From Xiphias gladius (lineage: Eukaryota; Chordata; Actinopteri; Istiophoriformes; Xiphiidae): a stretch of DNA of 64,000 nt. Location: positions 23,899,517 to 23,963,516 of the forward strand of contig NC_053414.1 of NCBI RefSeq assembly GCF_016859285.1. The letters run 5' to 3'. The notes beneath the pieces were generated by a model that was not told the origin of the DNA, did no database searches, and saw only the letters and a program-made list of their open reading frames with translations. Both the position numbers and the translations under genes were made by a program. Within the stretch, counting starts at the first letter, position 1. Every line of letters begins with the position of its first letter. Below are positions 26,611-56,646 of this stretch, piece after piece.

Positions 26611-29583
26611 CCTGGAAAGGCTTTCCTCTGTCTCATTAGGAGAGCAGTCCAGCCTTCCTCGCCACCCAAAATTCCCTTCTTTTAGCAGGGATCTGTTCTT
26701 GATTGACAGCTGAGACGATTGGCTGACCCTTGTGCTTGACCCTAACAAGACCTTTCAATTGGCCTGCTTTTTTTCATAAGACTGGCTGAGACAAGGGAGT
26801 GTGGGGGCAAGGAGGTGGGGGAGGAGAGAGTGTCAGAGAGGCGCAACATGTAGGTGGGATGAAGAAACAAGTTTGAAACAATAAGGAGGCCTGTCGCACA
26901 CATGCCCTTTTTTTTCTTAACTCAACTCTAGTTGTCATGTTCACTTTATGTCAGTGAACTGTGTCAAGTACGAGGAGTTTAACAGACCATTTTAGCCAAT
27001 TACCTGCAAATTACACATAATTTACAAAGCAACTGACAGCGTGAAGGTCACCTACCAAAAAAACTGAAACCTACGAGTTAATTGATCACAGTGAATATTT
27101 AGTCTTTTTTCAATTTTATCTTTTAGTGTTATCATCTATTATCATCTGGTGATAATTGTGCAAACAGGAAGAATGTATTCTAAGCTCTTGCTTGTTTGTG
27201 CATTCAAGTGCACAAACAAGCTGCCTTGCAGCAAGATTTTTAATGCAATGCCAATTCTGAATTCTGCTCTTCACCAAGCCAGTGTGCCGATTGTTTATCT
27301 TCCAGATATGTTCTTTGTCAACAACAGATTATAAATGCAATGAATTTTGACAGCCAACTCTTCCAGAACTGGATATCAGAGTTACATTAAGGCACCAACA
27401 ATAAAGAATTTTTAAACAGACCCTGTTCACAACTGCATTGAGATTCAAATATCATCAAAAACAGTCTAAAATCGAGTGATAGGGTTTGGAAAATGGCCAG
27501 CAGTATTGTTAACAATAATCAAAGTCATTACTATGATCTTACATTTTATGGCTAGAGATTTATGCCACTAGAGAAATAAAACATGAACTAGACATTCTGA
27601 ACTTGGAAGTGACCAGTGAAACTACGTACTTGATCTTTAAAAATGAGCTAGAGAAAAACAGAAAGAAAATGTAGTATCACTGTTCATAAGCTCATCACAG
27701 ATCACTGCCAATGCATAACACATGAGCTGAATACAATTAAGGTCCCTATCTTTTTGTACTTGAGGAATCCATGTTTAACAGCGTTCACTTACCTACGCCA
27801 GGGTGCAGAAATGGGTACATGTGGGCCCCAGGCCCCTGACTGGGCACCAGTTCGTACTGAAAAGCCGTGATCTTCCGGCTGATGTCCGTCTGTGGGATGG
27901 CTTCCACGAAGAGAGCCCCCTCTGCCAGGCTGAAACAGTGCACTGTGCCCTGAGCCTGGTCCATCTCTGCCAGCAGCAGCCTCAGATCTCCAGCACGCTC
28001 CAGATACACATGAGAACCCTGAAACGGGAGGGCCAGGAGGACACCTATTCAGAAAAGCTACATCCACTTGACAAATCCTACTGCAAAGGTATTATTCTGA
28101 TCGTCAAGCCTGAAAACCACATAACTCTGGCCTTCACTGGGATTCATGCAAACTCTAGACACCTTGATGCAAAGGTGGTGTCGTACTCTACCTGGGAGTA
28201 GGTATGGGGTTTGATGCACACATGGAGACCTGCCATGTGTCCAGCTGAAGACTCAGTGTTTGGCCGCAGGTTGACAATGATGGCCCCAATGGGGTAGAGC
28301 CACTCCAGAGACCCCTGAGAGCAGCGAAGGTAGACCTGCTCCACATCTCTGCGATGAGACTCATGGCTCAAACCGCTGTAGAGGAGAAGACAGATTGTCT
28401 TTTGACATTTGTCAAATTAGGCATGTTGACTCTTATCCAGAGTGCAGAATAACATCAGATGTCTTAATCATCAAAATCAAATGAAGACAGTGAAAAATGA
28501 TGAAAATATTTCTGCTACTTGATAGAAAAACAGGGTTAAAGAAACATATAGATGGGATTTATTTTTGGATACTGCAACATTCACTAAGAGAAAGTCTGCC
28601 AGCAATTCTTTCAGTCTGGACTGATGTGGTCCCTTTGTCTCTGATGTGGATAAGCTACCCCACAATCCGATTGGGCTATTAAGCCATTAGCAGTTCGAGG
28701 CAGGTAACCTTTACAGCAAGGAGTGCAAAGTACAGGCTTTCATTTTTTATGACTTAAGGACTTGGAGGAGTGATCAAAGACTGCATATGGCTGTATTTAC
28801 TTAAAGATAGGAACCGGAGCACAGACATTCCTGTGACCACAAGTACATTTCGGAAATCTTAAAGGGAGCATATTTAAGATGTTGCACCAGCGGGAGAAAG
28901 TTGTCAAAACAGTCACTCAAAGTCAAATGAAGCCACCTGTCTTGTCCACATAACTTGTTTTAGTCCTGTTGTGAGAGATTTTACTTTCTGAGCAGAGTGA
29001 TTTTGTGAAAAGGTTTAAAGATGTTCATATGGATTACTGATATCTGACAGCATTCGGTTTCTGTGTAGTCACCACAAGCTGTGGCACAAAACAGCCAAAA
29101 ATATCCTTAAACTCCACTGCACATCTGTGGCAGCAACACGCTACATTAAAAAAACACTTATTTTACCCTGACCTTCCAGTGCTCTTCCTGAGAATCCCAT
29201 CAAATCTTAAATGAACATCCATGCCTCTAATTACTCATTTGAGCATCGAAATCCCGTGTAATGGACAACAGACCCGCTTCAAAGACACAACCTCCGTCTC
29301 ACACACGACCCAAGTTCCTCTCATGACTCGGGATCTCCAGAATTTCACAAAAAAAGATGACATTTCCTTGTGGACTTCTTTAAGGAAATAATGCATGCCT
29401 GTAGCATCCCTGCATGGAGTTTGTTTTCTTTGCCACCCGCTCCTAAACTGGGACTGGTCAGAAGTCCTTTGTTCGGCTCCATCCTCACCTTCCTCGCCAG
29501 CTACACTGGTCGCTGGAGTACTGCGCCGCCGCCCGACACAGGAGCACAGCTGTGATCCAGTGCACAGCCCACGGCCGGAGCAT
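25504..29583 (-). CDS. metrnl: Meteorin-like protein, five exons
   Basis: A secreted cytokine-like/neurotrophic factor related to meteorin. CDS on the - strand: 29489-29583, 28192-28375, 27793-28018, 26160-26219, 25504-25820; phases agree and give 293 residues, near human METRNL (311). The protein begins MLRPWAVHWITAVLLCRAAA, a clear signal peptide, then QYSSDQCSWRGS. Family blocks follow: GLSHESHRRDVEQVYLRCSQ, SLEWLYPIGAIIVNLRPNT, GTVHCFSLAEGALFVEA, DISRKITAFQYEL, CKPCSDEELLMAVCTSDF, VHFGEAWLGCAPRYNDF and the C-terminus NPCQIETD (NPCEVGTD in human as I recall it). The cysteines in these blocks appear conserved. The start lies in a CpG-rich region. Plain meteorin is the alternative, but the C-terminal ending and the b3gntl1 neighbour favour metrnl. 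No lesion seen. Confidence 0.95.
26539..26608. repeat. (CA)n microsatellite in metrnl intron 3
   Basis: About 35 CA units, uninterrupted, between metrnl exons 3 and 4. Confidence 0.97.
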
Positions 29584-29975
29584 GGTGCAGCCAGTCCAGC
29601 CCCGGCGGTCACCGGATCCCGCACACCAGACCGGCCAGCCGCGCGCTCTGCAGCCCCCCGGACCTAAGCGATCCGGTGAAAGATCCCCCCGGAGCTCCGT
29701 CCAGCGCGCGCAGGATACATGGCGGGTTCAGCCGAGGCAAAGACTGCGTCTGAGCCACGAGAACATGTTGACAAGACGTTTGTAAAAGGGGGCCGTGTGC
29801 GCGCGCAGCCGGACAACAGAAACTGTGTTAAAAAAAAAAAAAAAAAAAAAGTCTTTGCTGCGTGCGCTCTGCTTCACGTCACCGGGGGCGCGTGCCAGCA
29901 GCCGACTGCGCTTGAGTGACACGCGAGCGCTCGCGCCAAGCCACGCCCACGCGCCCCCCCCTGAGACTTGTGAGA
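29440..29975. promoter_or_regulatory. CpG-rich promoter region of metrnl
   Basis: Unlike its AT-rich surroundings, this stretch is dense in CpG (for example GCGCCGCCGCCCG at 29523-29535 and GCGCGCGCAG near 29800) and covers metrnl exon 1 and its upstream flank. It is interrupted by an A run at 29830-29850. A start point cannot be placed from sequence alone. Confidence 0.6.
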
Positions 29976-30331
29976 GCAGAGAGCCCTCGAGCTCTCATCT
30001 CAGCGCCGAAGACACCATCAGACGTTCACCTGAACTGAACCGGACCGGATAACTGGTGCAGGGCACGATGGCGATGAGTCAGTGTACGGACGTTCTGAAA
30101 CGTAAACAACAGAGAACAACAGAAAGAAAGAAAGAAGGAAAAAGAAAGAAGCCTAATAGATGAAACTTGGCCCACAAATGGCAGAGTGCATTCAGCCAAG
30201 TCCACATCCATTTGCCATATAGCTTTCCTGGATAAGTTCCATTCTACTCAGCCTCCTTACGTTAGCTCCTTACGAGGGCTACGTCAGTCCTCACTGGTTC
30301 CTCGCGGTGCCAGAGGCAAACAGCACAAGCC

Positions 30332-30367
<36 letters not shown>

Positions 30368-30523
30368 TGTGCCTGTCGGCTTTATAAACAGATGGATCAT
30401 ATTAACGCAGTGAAAATCAGAGCAGCATGCAGGTCTGGAGCAGCAGTATCCCATGACTTCTACATCTCCCTCTCACATCTATCAGCACTTAGGAAATAGT
30501 CAAAGCCCTGCTGTTTAACACCG

Positions 30524-30577
<54 letters not shown>
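30524..30577. repeat. (TA)n microsatellite
   Basis: About 27 uninterrupted TA units in the metrnl upstream region. Confidence 0.95.
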
Positions 30578-30579
<2 letters not shown>

Positions 30580-32929
30580 GGTATAGGTTTAGCCATTTCA
30601 TTGCCACGTCGCCTGACGTGAGGCTAGAACTAACATTGCTGTACCATTCCTATTATAACTCAGCCGTGTTATCTCTAAGGCCTTTTCCTCCCTTTTGGAG
30701 AAAGAAGTCCCCCTGACATAACACGAAGTCACACACGTGCTCTAAACGCCTGTTTGGTTCTCGGGCGGTTTTCCCGTGAGAAAACAGTCGGAGCGGCAGG
30801 CATGTTACTGACTCGTCACATTCCCCCGGACAGCCAGAGCTCTGCAACGCATTTCGTGAAATACCGAAACACAGACTCCCTTACAGCCCCCCCCCGCGCG
30901 CGCATCCCACTCCAACACCCACACACACCCTCGCTTCCGTAGAGCATTTCCAATACTGCTCGCGCTGTTTTACTTTAACTGGTCTACCAGTTAAAGCACC
31001 AGGACTCACTGAGGAGCCTCTGCAACAGGAATGAAACGGAGTAAAGCTCCACCTGATAAAAAGGCACCCTTTATAACGCCTCTAAAAGTCGCAAATAACG
31101 TTAATAAATCATTTGCTAAAGCATTATAAACCAGTTATACGCCATTAAGGAAGACAACTTTTGGGTTGCCAGTTTATGAAAAATCCCTTTGACTAACTGG
31201 ACCGTATGACCACTTGGCGTCTACAGAAGGGCTGAGGATCCATTTGTTAACAAGTCATTATGAAAAACATGTATAGCATGATTACCAAATAGAAAGGACG
31301 ACCACCAGCAAAAAGGATTTTTCATAACCTGGCAACCCAGAATTTCTTTTTAATGGTTTTTGATTGATGAACAAAGCATTATCCTTCGATTTACTGAAAA
31401 TTAATAAAGCCATTAGTAACAACTTATAAACCCTTCATAAAAAGTGGCTTATTAGAAAGTGGTGCCACTATGGTTAAAAAAATAAAAATCGATCTGCACT
31501 GAAGGACAGCCTCATTAAGCGCAGGCGGGCAGGCACTCAGTCCTCATACTGAATGACCAGACAGGGAGGGTATTTTCAACATTCGCCTTATGTCTCTTTG
31601 CATAAAGCACAACATCCGTTCCACTGTAAAACACATTTCCCCCCCCAAGTCCCTCGATTTGCAATAGATTCAATTTCACCATAAACACGACACAAGCCCA
31701 GAGAGTTGGAGGTTGCAGAGGAAGCCTGAGCTGCTGATGTGCTGCTTGACCTCATGTGCTCCTTCACCATGTGAAATATTTACAGAGCGGCAGAGCCCCT
31801 GACCTGCTCCCCTTATCCCCCTGCCGTCACCTGGCACTGCTCAAGCGGCCTGACAGGAGGAACGCTCCGTCTGTCCGCACACTACTTCCTCATGAAGCCA
31901 CACACACACACATTCCTCTAACTCTGATTTCAACCTTCATGACCTTTATTTCCTTTTTGCTCGCGAGCAGCACACTCCTCTCTCTTTTTGAAAAGCTTTA
32001 TTTATTCACAGGGGCCAACTTATTAGCCGCACTGGATCTGCTGGGAGGTTGACTGCCATGCTCAATGGTAGTTTGACAGTAGTTGTTGAAGAGGGAAGAA
32101 CATAAATCATAACTACTGGCTTCCAAAGGAAGAGAGCAGGAATTACAGGAGCAGTAAAACTGAGGAAAATGGAGCAGCGTAGCCCCAGCATGTTATCATT
32201 CTCTCCTTTTCAGGGACACAGACACACACACACATATACACACTTTACTTGGAAAAAGACAGATGTTGAAAGAAAAGGAATGTGGTGTCATTTCAGGTGA
32301 ATGGAAAAGGCTCCAGTGTTTGACCTCGTGAGCTCTATTCACCCAAACACACCCAACTCTTATCTCTTTCTCCTATCAGCTGCCCTGCCGGAGAACATGC
32401 AGCTGTATAAGTGTGTATGCGTGCATTCTTTTCTACACGTGCAGGTTTATTTGACCAGCGAGGGCAAGCAGGCTCCAGGGTCAGGGTCATTCATTGTGTG
32501 TGTGTGTGTGTGTGTGTGTGTTATCAGGTCTGATGGCTGCAGAGAGACAGAGTGTAAACACTGCGTAAAGCTCTGTTTACTCTCTTTCTGAGTCTCTTTC
32601 ATAGATTCTCCATTAGAGCTTGCTCTGATCACCTACCAAGTGCTTTATCATGAGGGCAGAGTGGGGAAAGGGGACAGGATGTATTGGACAGAGTGTGGTC
32701 TCACTTAAACAACTCACTTTGATTCCTTACATTCTAAAATATATAGAGTCCATTTGCTGGACATTTATCCAAAGCACCACACTTTGAATATGAGTGGCCA
32801 CAAAGAACTGTCATGCCTGCTGACTGCTGATCTCAAATACAGTATTCTAGCAAAATGCATGGTGAGCAGAGGTTATAAATGTATTCACTGTCCATTCAAT
32901 AGCTAAAGTACATTTGAGGCTGCTGTGAA

Positions 32930-33340
32930 TATTATTAGTTTAGCAGGCATTTGGTCATAATCCATACATTGAACAAAGGGAAATTTTGACCCGATGATGG
33001 CACTACAGTAGAAGAGAGTGTCTGAGGATCATTAAATTGATTAAGGTCCCCCTTTGGGGACCACGGATGTCTGCACTAAATATCATGTCAATCCATTCAA
33101 TCCTGGTCGTGACATTTCATTGGATCCCCAAAGTATCATCAATCTATCTATCGATAGAGATCCATAGAATCTATCGATAGAGATAGAGATAGAGAATTTC
33201 ATGGCAATCTATCCACATAGTTTTTGAGATATTCTGAACCAAAGTGGTGAACAGACCAACAAAATGATAAATCAATTGATCAGAAACTAAGCATCAGATT
33301 AATTGATAATGAAAATAATCAGTAGTTGCAGCCCTGCTGC
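32930..33340. repeat. Teleost dispersed repeat
   Basis: GGCATTTGGTCATAATCCAT, ATTTTGACCCGATGATGGCA and CAATCCATTCAATCCTGGTC match the family at 16.0-16.3 kb. A GATAGA cluster at 33135-33195 and an ATTAATTGATAATGAAAATAATC block (the second family, see 8.2 kb) follow. Confidence 0.6.
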
Positions 33341-35585
33341 ATAGAATCCCATCTCTGATGAAGACACGTCCTTGTTTAATTGTTTGTTTATAGAAACACA
33401 CAGAGACAAGAGGGGTCTAGGTGGAGACTAGGTGCTAAGTGGATGTGATATTTTTCTCAGCCCCTACACAGCACTGTACTGTGGGGGCAGAGGTCTGAGG
33501 CTTTTACCTCAAGCCCGACTGTCTGGGCTGAATCAGGCCCAAACAGTCCTGTAATTTATTAAACACAACGAATCCAAACCTAACTGGATTCTGTACATCC
33601 ACGCCACTGTGTGACTGTATGTTCAGTCTGTGATAACAAACAAAGGTAGAGAAAATAAAACTTTGCCAGAACTGAAGACCCCATCCAGTTTTTCACTGTC
33701 ACTGCTGCTTCCCTACAAACTTCTGTGGCCAGATTTACAGTAAGGCAGACCACCTCTCTGACCCAGGAAGCACTGGGGGAGATTTTGTGGGGAAAGGTCT
33801 GTTTACCTTTGGGCAGAAAAACTCCACACTCTGTGAGGTAAAATAAACTTTTCGTGTGTGTTTATGTATCAGAACTGTGCTCTTTTAAAGAGGTTATTGT
33901 TCTGTAGATTTCATAAGAGACCCAGAGAAAGAAAAACAAATACATGCAGAATCCATGTTTGTACATTTATAGCAGATGTGTGCATGTATCTGATTTTGTT
34001 GCATCAGAGAAGACTGTTAAGAAATCAGCGCAAGGAATCTTTTCATAAAACATCCCACCCTTTATAAGCTGAACCTTCTGTGATGACTCGCTGACTCCAG
34101 TCGCTTCTTTTTACTTCAACATAAATTCAAGTTTATAGGCTGGAGAATACAAATCTCAGGCTACAAAGGATTAGAAAACACAAAAACATTTTATTCTCTC
34201 AGTGGTCAACAACAGTAATTGTCATGTCCTCTTGCAAGATAAATAACTGTAAAATATGAGGGTCCAAATACACTTTTCTTGGTAATTCAGTTATCAAAAC
34301 ATCGCTCCACTTCTCCACTTCAAGTTATGGTCACTTGTATTAGCGTCTATTATCACCCATGTTAAAGCTTTTAAAAGGAATAGTTCAACATTTTTGGAAA
34401 TGTTCTTATTCACTTTCCTGCTGATAATTAGACAAGAAGATCGATACCACTGTCATATCTGTATGCTCAATATAAAGCTACTACCAGCAGCTTGTTATCC
34501 TTTTTTTTTTTTTTTACAAAAACTGAAGTTTGAAAATGAACAGTGACCTGGAGTGCCCGAGTAAGAAATAACTCTATCCATCCAAATGTAGTGCAAATTG
34601 TAACGGAATTTCGAGAAAAAATTAGCAAAAGAAAATGAAAATTAATGTGCGTTTATATCCACTACCTTTATTCGAAAATTAGGAGTTGGTTCATCGAGAT
34701 AAAGTTGGTGTAGAAACAATGTAGAAAACATGAAGGAAATATGTCATTTCTGTTTGATTCATCTATTAATGTGAGAAACGTTACAGTCTACGTTATCAGT
34801 CCACACAGATCTGATGTTTCGTCTGCTGCTATTTTTCCTGTCTTCAGTACAGTGGGGGCTTCAGTGGACGATTAAGTTGCGTGCTTTATATAAAGCATGA
34901 TTCATTCACTTAGTCTGTTTCCATTGCACTCTGTCGCACTTTGTTTTTAAACAATACACCAACTTAATAACCTCAGACAAGATGAAAACAATTCTTCATA
35001 TTTTTTAATTTTTGGGAATTTTCAGATTTTCCCCTCAGCTGTTTTATGTGCAAATTTAAAATGTGCTTAAGTTTTTATGGATGGTGGTGATGATGGATGG
35101 AAATCCACCTGCAGTCCAGCAAATACTTAACCTAAAACATGAAATGTTACTTTTTTTTTTAACGTACTAAACAAACAAGGTATAACGTGTTAATAAGTGA
35201 GCTTTAGAGGCGGTGGAAGGTATATCTGTTTTACCCTTGGACAGAGCCAGGTTAGCTGTTTTCTCCTGTTTCCAGCTAAACTACGTCTCCTGACTGTAGC
35301 TTCATATGTGATGGACAGATATGGGATTGATGTCAATCTTATAATCTAACTCTCAGCAAGAAAGTGAATGAAAACAGCCAACTCTAAGAACTCCAGTGCT
35401 GTGGTTCAGCGGTGAGGCAGCGAAAGCAGAGAAACCATCTCTGTTCCAGTGTTCACTTCACTCTTTTCCTGTTATTACCTGCCTAACCCACAAATTGTGC
35501 GTATGTAGTAAGTGATCCACTCCTCTGCTTTCCTCTGCCTATTAAAGCTGCGGGGCTCCTCTCGTCTTCCCATCTCTCCAAGCAG

Positions 35586-51698
<16,113 letters not shown>

Positions 51699-52179
51699 GT
51701 GGGCGACCACGAAGCAGTTAGCGGACGTCCGAGGCCGCTGTAGCTGATTAAATACTGGATATGAAGAGATGGCGAGAGATAATACGGTAAAATGAGTGGT
51801 CGCTTGGAGGGACAGTCGGTGACGGAAGAGTGTGATCCACGCCGGCTACAAGTAAAACAAAAATGTCCGTAAACACTCATGTTGTAACCGTTCTCTGTAG
51901 GAAATGGATATAGGTCAACAAAGGACATCAATTTTAATATGTTCCGTACATCTTAGTTACGGTCAAAGTACCAAGATTAGCAAAACGTGTAGTCCAGACA
52001 TGCGGGGTTGATTGCGGTTTTCACAACTTCCGCAAACAATTGACTCCAGACGCCCATTGGCTCTTGCAAAACATGGACAGGCACCAGGTTCGCTCTAGCT
52101 CGGCGTCAATCATCTGAAGCAGTGACGTCGCTGAAGGCGTATTTAAAATAAAATAAAATAAAAAAATGCTTCTTGTTCT

Positions 52180-52990
52180 TTTTCCGTTTTATGGCGAGTG
52201 CCGCCCAGCGTTAAGGCGCAATGCCGCCACCCACTATATTGGCGTGTGGACCAGTTATCCATCCTCTTAACCAAAACAAAAATACAAACACACAAAACTA
52301 TGTTTAACTGAACACTGACTTCTTTTGATCAGCCCAGCTTCTTTCAAATGGAACAGACCCCTTATCCCGATGGCAAATACATTTTCTTAGACTCAGCTCT
52401 TCCACTCCATATTTCCTGGTGTCCCTCTTTAATGAATCTCATTCTCGAGAGTTCTTTTGACGGTGAAATTTGATGTGCTCCACTGATTCCTCTATTTGAC
52501 AGGGCTCACATGATCCTGAGGGATGTTTGTTTATTAAGTGCAGTGTTTTATTGAGTCTGGTATGTCCTACCCTCAGCCTTGTTAAGATGTTCTCCTCTTT
52601 GGTGCTCCTTTTAGCCGTCCTCACAGTGCCCACTTCTCGCTGTACTTCATAAAGGTTTCGTCCTAAGTTCTCCGTATCCCAACTGTGCTCCCACTCATTT
52701 ATGATGTTTCTTTTGATTATTCCTTTTTGCTTCAGATTGACTGAGTGAACTGTCCATGATCTCATCATGTTTCAGAGCCTGTTTGGCAATGCATCTACAA
52801 TTTCATTGCCCTTTATCCCTCTGTGAGCTGGAATCCACATTAATGTTATCAAAATATTCATATTTTTGAATCTGTACAGAGTTTTATTAATCTCATTAAC
52901 CATATCCTGCGAGTGAGTATAAAACAGCTTTCTAGGCTTCATCTATTTCTATGTGCAGAGAAAAAAGCTGTTTTAGCTTTTAATAAGAAT
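52180..52990 (-). mobile_element. 5'-truncated LINE tail with RNase H remnant
   Basis: The - strand encodes a WIPAHRGIKGNEIVDALPN RNase H-type phrase (near 52770-52850). It is followed in another frame by ILTRLRVGHTRLNKTLHLI, PSGSCEPCQIEESVEHIKFH and a stop region (52439-52768), the typical C-terminal zinc-knuckle-like end of non-LTR retrotransposon ORF2. The following 3' region has CCATAAAACGGAAAAAGAAC and AAGAAG phrases typical of the tails of such fish elements. Reverse transcriptase is missing; this is a dead 3' fragment of an element of the RNase H-bearing (I/Jockey-like) group. Confidence 0.8.
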
Positions 52991-53022
52991 GAACTATTTT
53001 CTCTCTGGCTCTCCAAGACATA

Positions 53023-53887
53023 CAGCGGCATGAAAAAGTTTGGGCACCCCTGGTCAAAATTTCTGTTACTGTGAATAGTTAAGTGAGTAGAAGATGAACT
53101 GATTTCCACAAGGCATGAAGTTAAAGATGAAGCATTCCTTTCAACATTTTAAGCAAGATTATTGTATTATTTTTGTTTTGTACAATTTTTGAGTGAAAAG
53201 TTTGGGCACCCCAAGAGATTTGAGCTCTCAGATAACTTTTACCAAGGTCTCAGACCTTAATTAGCTTGTTAGGGCTATGGCTTGTTCACAGTCATCATTA
53301 GGAAAGGCAAACCTTGTCCCAACAATCAGCACCCATGAGCTCCTCTAAGCAGCTACCTAGCACTCTGAAAATTGAAATAATAATTTATGCCCACAAAGCA
53401 GGAGCAGACTATAAGAAGATAGCAAAGTTAGCACAGTCCCCCGACCTATACATCCTCGAAAATGTGTGGATAGACCTCAAAAGAGCAGTTCATGCAGGAC
53501 GGCCCCCAAGAATCTCACAGAACTAGAAGCATTTTGCAGGAAGTATGGGCAGAAATCCCTCAAACAAGAACTGAAAGAATCTTAGCTGCTAGAAAAAGCG
53601 TTTACAAGCTCTGATACTTGCCAAAGGGTGTGTTACTAAGTACTGAGCATGTTGGAGGCTCAAACTTTTTTTGGGGCCCTTTTTCCTTTTTTTGTTATTT
53701 TGAAACTGTAAAATATGGAATTAAAAAAGTAATCCTGTTTAAAATATTAAAGGAATATGTCATCTTTAATTTTATACTTTTTGAAAATCAGATCATCTTT
53801 TACCAGCTTAGATATTACATTAGATATTAAATTGGATACAATAACAGAAATTTTGATGATGGGTAGCCAAACTTTTTTATGCCACAG
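53023..53887. mobile_element. Tc1/mariner deletion derivative
   Basis: It is flanked by TA on both sides. Left end CAGCGGCATGAAAAAGTTTG and reversed right end CTGTGGCATAAAAAAGTTTG are inverted termini. A + strand remnant, QSPDLYILENVWIDLKRAVH, corresponds to the Tc1 region with the catalytic E; most of the transposase is deleted. Confidence 0.88.
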
Positions 53888-53889
53888 TA

Positions 53890-54266
53890 CATCTCTAAAT
53901 TATATGAAGTGTATATTTCAAAAAAGAAAAAGAAAAACATAGCCATCTCATCAAGGCAAATCATCATTATTGTCAATTAAAATCATCCTTGCATTTACAA
54001 TGAATTTGCATTTTGTCAGGAATTTAGTGTAAGTATCGTACGTGGGCATTATGTATTCTTTCATTTTCATTTTGACAGTCAGTAGTCATTTTAATAAAAC
54101 ATTCTTAGCACAAGGTCCATTTTCTGTACATTTTCAGGATTTTCTACCACATGTCATGGTCTTCCTCAGTGAATGGAGTTTGCTCAGTTGTGAGAGACAT
54201 GATTCAATTGTAATAACATGATCAAGTTACCTGATAACAGGTGGTATATGATAATTACATATATGA

Positions 54267-54305
<39 letters not shown>

Positions 54306-56640
54306 CTATATGATAATTATTGTTTAGAAGGTCAATAATGAGCCTTCAATCTCAAATATTCATTTTTTTTTAAATGAATTCAGTCGTTAAAAAAAAAAGA
54401 TTAGCCTTTCCAGAGCATAAAAAAATAACAGCATGAAATTTATTTATAGAAATATAGAAATAAATAGAAAAATAAACAGTATTAAAATGAATAAAACAAC
54501 TACAGCTTATAAAGCACATTTTAATTGATTAAACTGTAGTTCCAAAATAAGTTATCCAATCAGGACAACAATATCGTAGGCTTATTCAGAAGGACAGCTA
54601 CAGTCTGTTGAGACTCTGTTGATCAGCTAATGTCAGTGATGTGTTTTAAATTTTTTTGATTCAATTTCAGATCATCAAGGGTTTTAAAAGCAAATATTCA
54701 CTAAAGTAAATAGTTCTCTTTTTCTTTCTGTCCTTGTTTTGCTTGGTCAGCCCTCTCTGTCTCTGTTGAATAGGATCCAGATCAGTGTGTTTGTTTTTTC
54801 ATGTTAATGTTGGCAGCTGCACCATGGGAGGTTTGTCTTGGTGAGGGGACAAAAAAACAGGATGGAATGAAATATTATTTTTAACTGTTGTTTTCATTTT
54901 TGAAGGTAATGGAATCAGAGAGATTCACTGTCTGTGTGTGTGTGTGCGTGCGTGCGTGTGTGTGTGTGTGTGCGTGTGTGTGTGTGTGCGTGTGTGCGTG
55001 TGTGTGTTTCCAACCAACAGCAGGTAGCACGTTAAGTGCAATCTGTTTAATGGTAAGTTTTTATCAGTATGTGTATGTCCTTCTCAGGGAGAAGATGTAT
55101 TTGCTGAGATTTATGTTACAAAATTAATATACATCACGGCGCTCAGCTGAAGCAGGGATGATCCAACAGCTGAAATCATGATCTGAGTCAGGAATCAAAC
55201 AATAGTACTGGATTAGGAAATATCCAAACTCTGTTACCCATTAGATCTATTTCCAGAGTACAGATCTGTAAGTCCCCCTTTTATTGTGATATTCATACTC
55301 ATTTGTTCTTTTTTGTTTGTGTCCTGACAAAACGAATCATGACCAATAAAAATATAAATGCCTGGAAACACATAAGCTGCTTAACTTCTGTGCTACCAAC
55401 CTTCTAAACACATACTGTACATAAACTGCCTCTCTCTTCTAGCTAAAGTCCTGAGTTATTTTCAATGAAGTCCTGAATTTTACTAAAAGACACACACATT
55501 CCTCCTTAATCAGGGCACAACTCAGAAAAGATGTAGTATAGAAATTGCGTTGAATTAATAAATATCGTGTGTACGTGTACATGAGAGTGAGTGAGTTTGT
55601 TTCTCCTGCAAACTAATTGTTCTCATGTTGCAGCAGCATCTTGATCAGACAAAGCTTAATTTATCATTCTAAATACTTCTTTAAATTGCACGACTGCCTC
55701 GCTGCGGGCCAGGAACAACAGTTCCAAGGGGGGCAACAGACCCGGGCCAAGATCAGGAATATTCTCTCATGCTTGAGTGCATGATAAGTGGAATCAGGAG
55801 AAAATTGGGCCTGATTGTACTTATCGGCACACGCAGACCTGCTAAATAAAATAGGATAAAGACTGTTTGCTTGTGTGCATGTTTGCAAGTGTGTGTGGTC
55901 GAACTTTGACCCTTGTGGAATTAGCTGCTAATAAAAGTATTATTAAATTTGTATGATACTGTCTTTCGAAAACACTGTGAGAGGGCAGAGAAAGCATCAA
56001 TTTATTGTTCTGCAATGGATCTGTGAAGCTAACCAAGTGGTCATTTTTGACTAAAAGAGATTGATAGTTGCCGACAGCTATGCAAGATTAACTATTATAG
56101 TACAATTATATTATTCAGATGTTTCATTCTTAGAGGTTCAGGCAGAGGTTATGAGTCCCCCTGAACCTGTTCTTCAGACTGTTTTTTTCCATCACTCTGC
56201 ACTGCAGGTCCACAAGGTCTCTCATACTTTTGCAATAGAAAATATTCTCCACTCACTCTCACAACTGTTCTCACAATCATTCACTGCCGCCCATTCATTC
56301 CCTTCCTCCATTAAAATCAACACCACATGGTAATGTTGCATTTCAAGTGTCCACACAAGCTGAGTTACTATATATGGAGGTTGAGACTGCAGCTGTTTGG
56401 ATCTGTGATCAGACCGCACTTGATTTTTTTTGGACAGAACATTAAAGAGAAGGGAGGTGTATGAGTGTGTCTGTGTGTATTGACTTGATTGGATTTCCTT
56501 GATTCATTTAATTTTGCTTTGACCTTATGAGAGAGTTTGCGGCCATTTTAATTTATATTGTGCAGCCAGACATGTAGGCACACAGATGACAGTAACCATG
56601 ATGAATGTAAAATATGGAATTGTCTTTTTTTTTTTTTTTT
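53890..56640. other. Intergenic, no gene seen
   Basis: AT-rich sequence with (TA)n at about 54275-54303 and interrupted (GT/GC)n at 54930-55008. I looked for further upstream exons of the + strand gene at 56.6 kb and found none I can defend. Confidence 0.45.
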
Positions 56641-56646
56641 ACCCAG

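Larger units (their letters stand above)
29976..35585. other. Intergenic between b3gntl1 3' end and metrnl promoter
   Basis: No gene is recognised over about 5.6 kb. It holds (GT)n near 30333-30364, (TA)n at about 30524-30577, a C run with CGCGCG at 30886-30903, (GT)n near 32496-32521, and a dispersed repeat at 32930-33340. Frames such as 31756-32052 show no domain. The part next to 35585 is presumably the b3gntl1 3' untranslated region. Confidence 0.5.

Noticed and set aside
29235-29624. 129-codon frame over metrnl exon 1 on the - strand
   Set aside because: It is out of frame with the METRNL signal peptide and the QYSSDQCSWRG block, which use the ATG at 29583.
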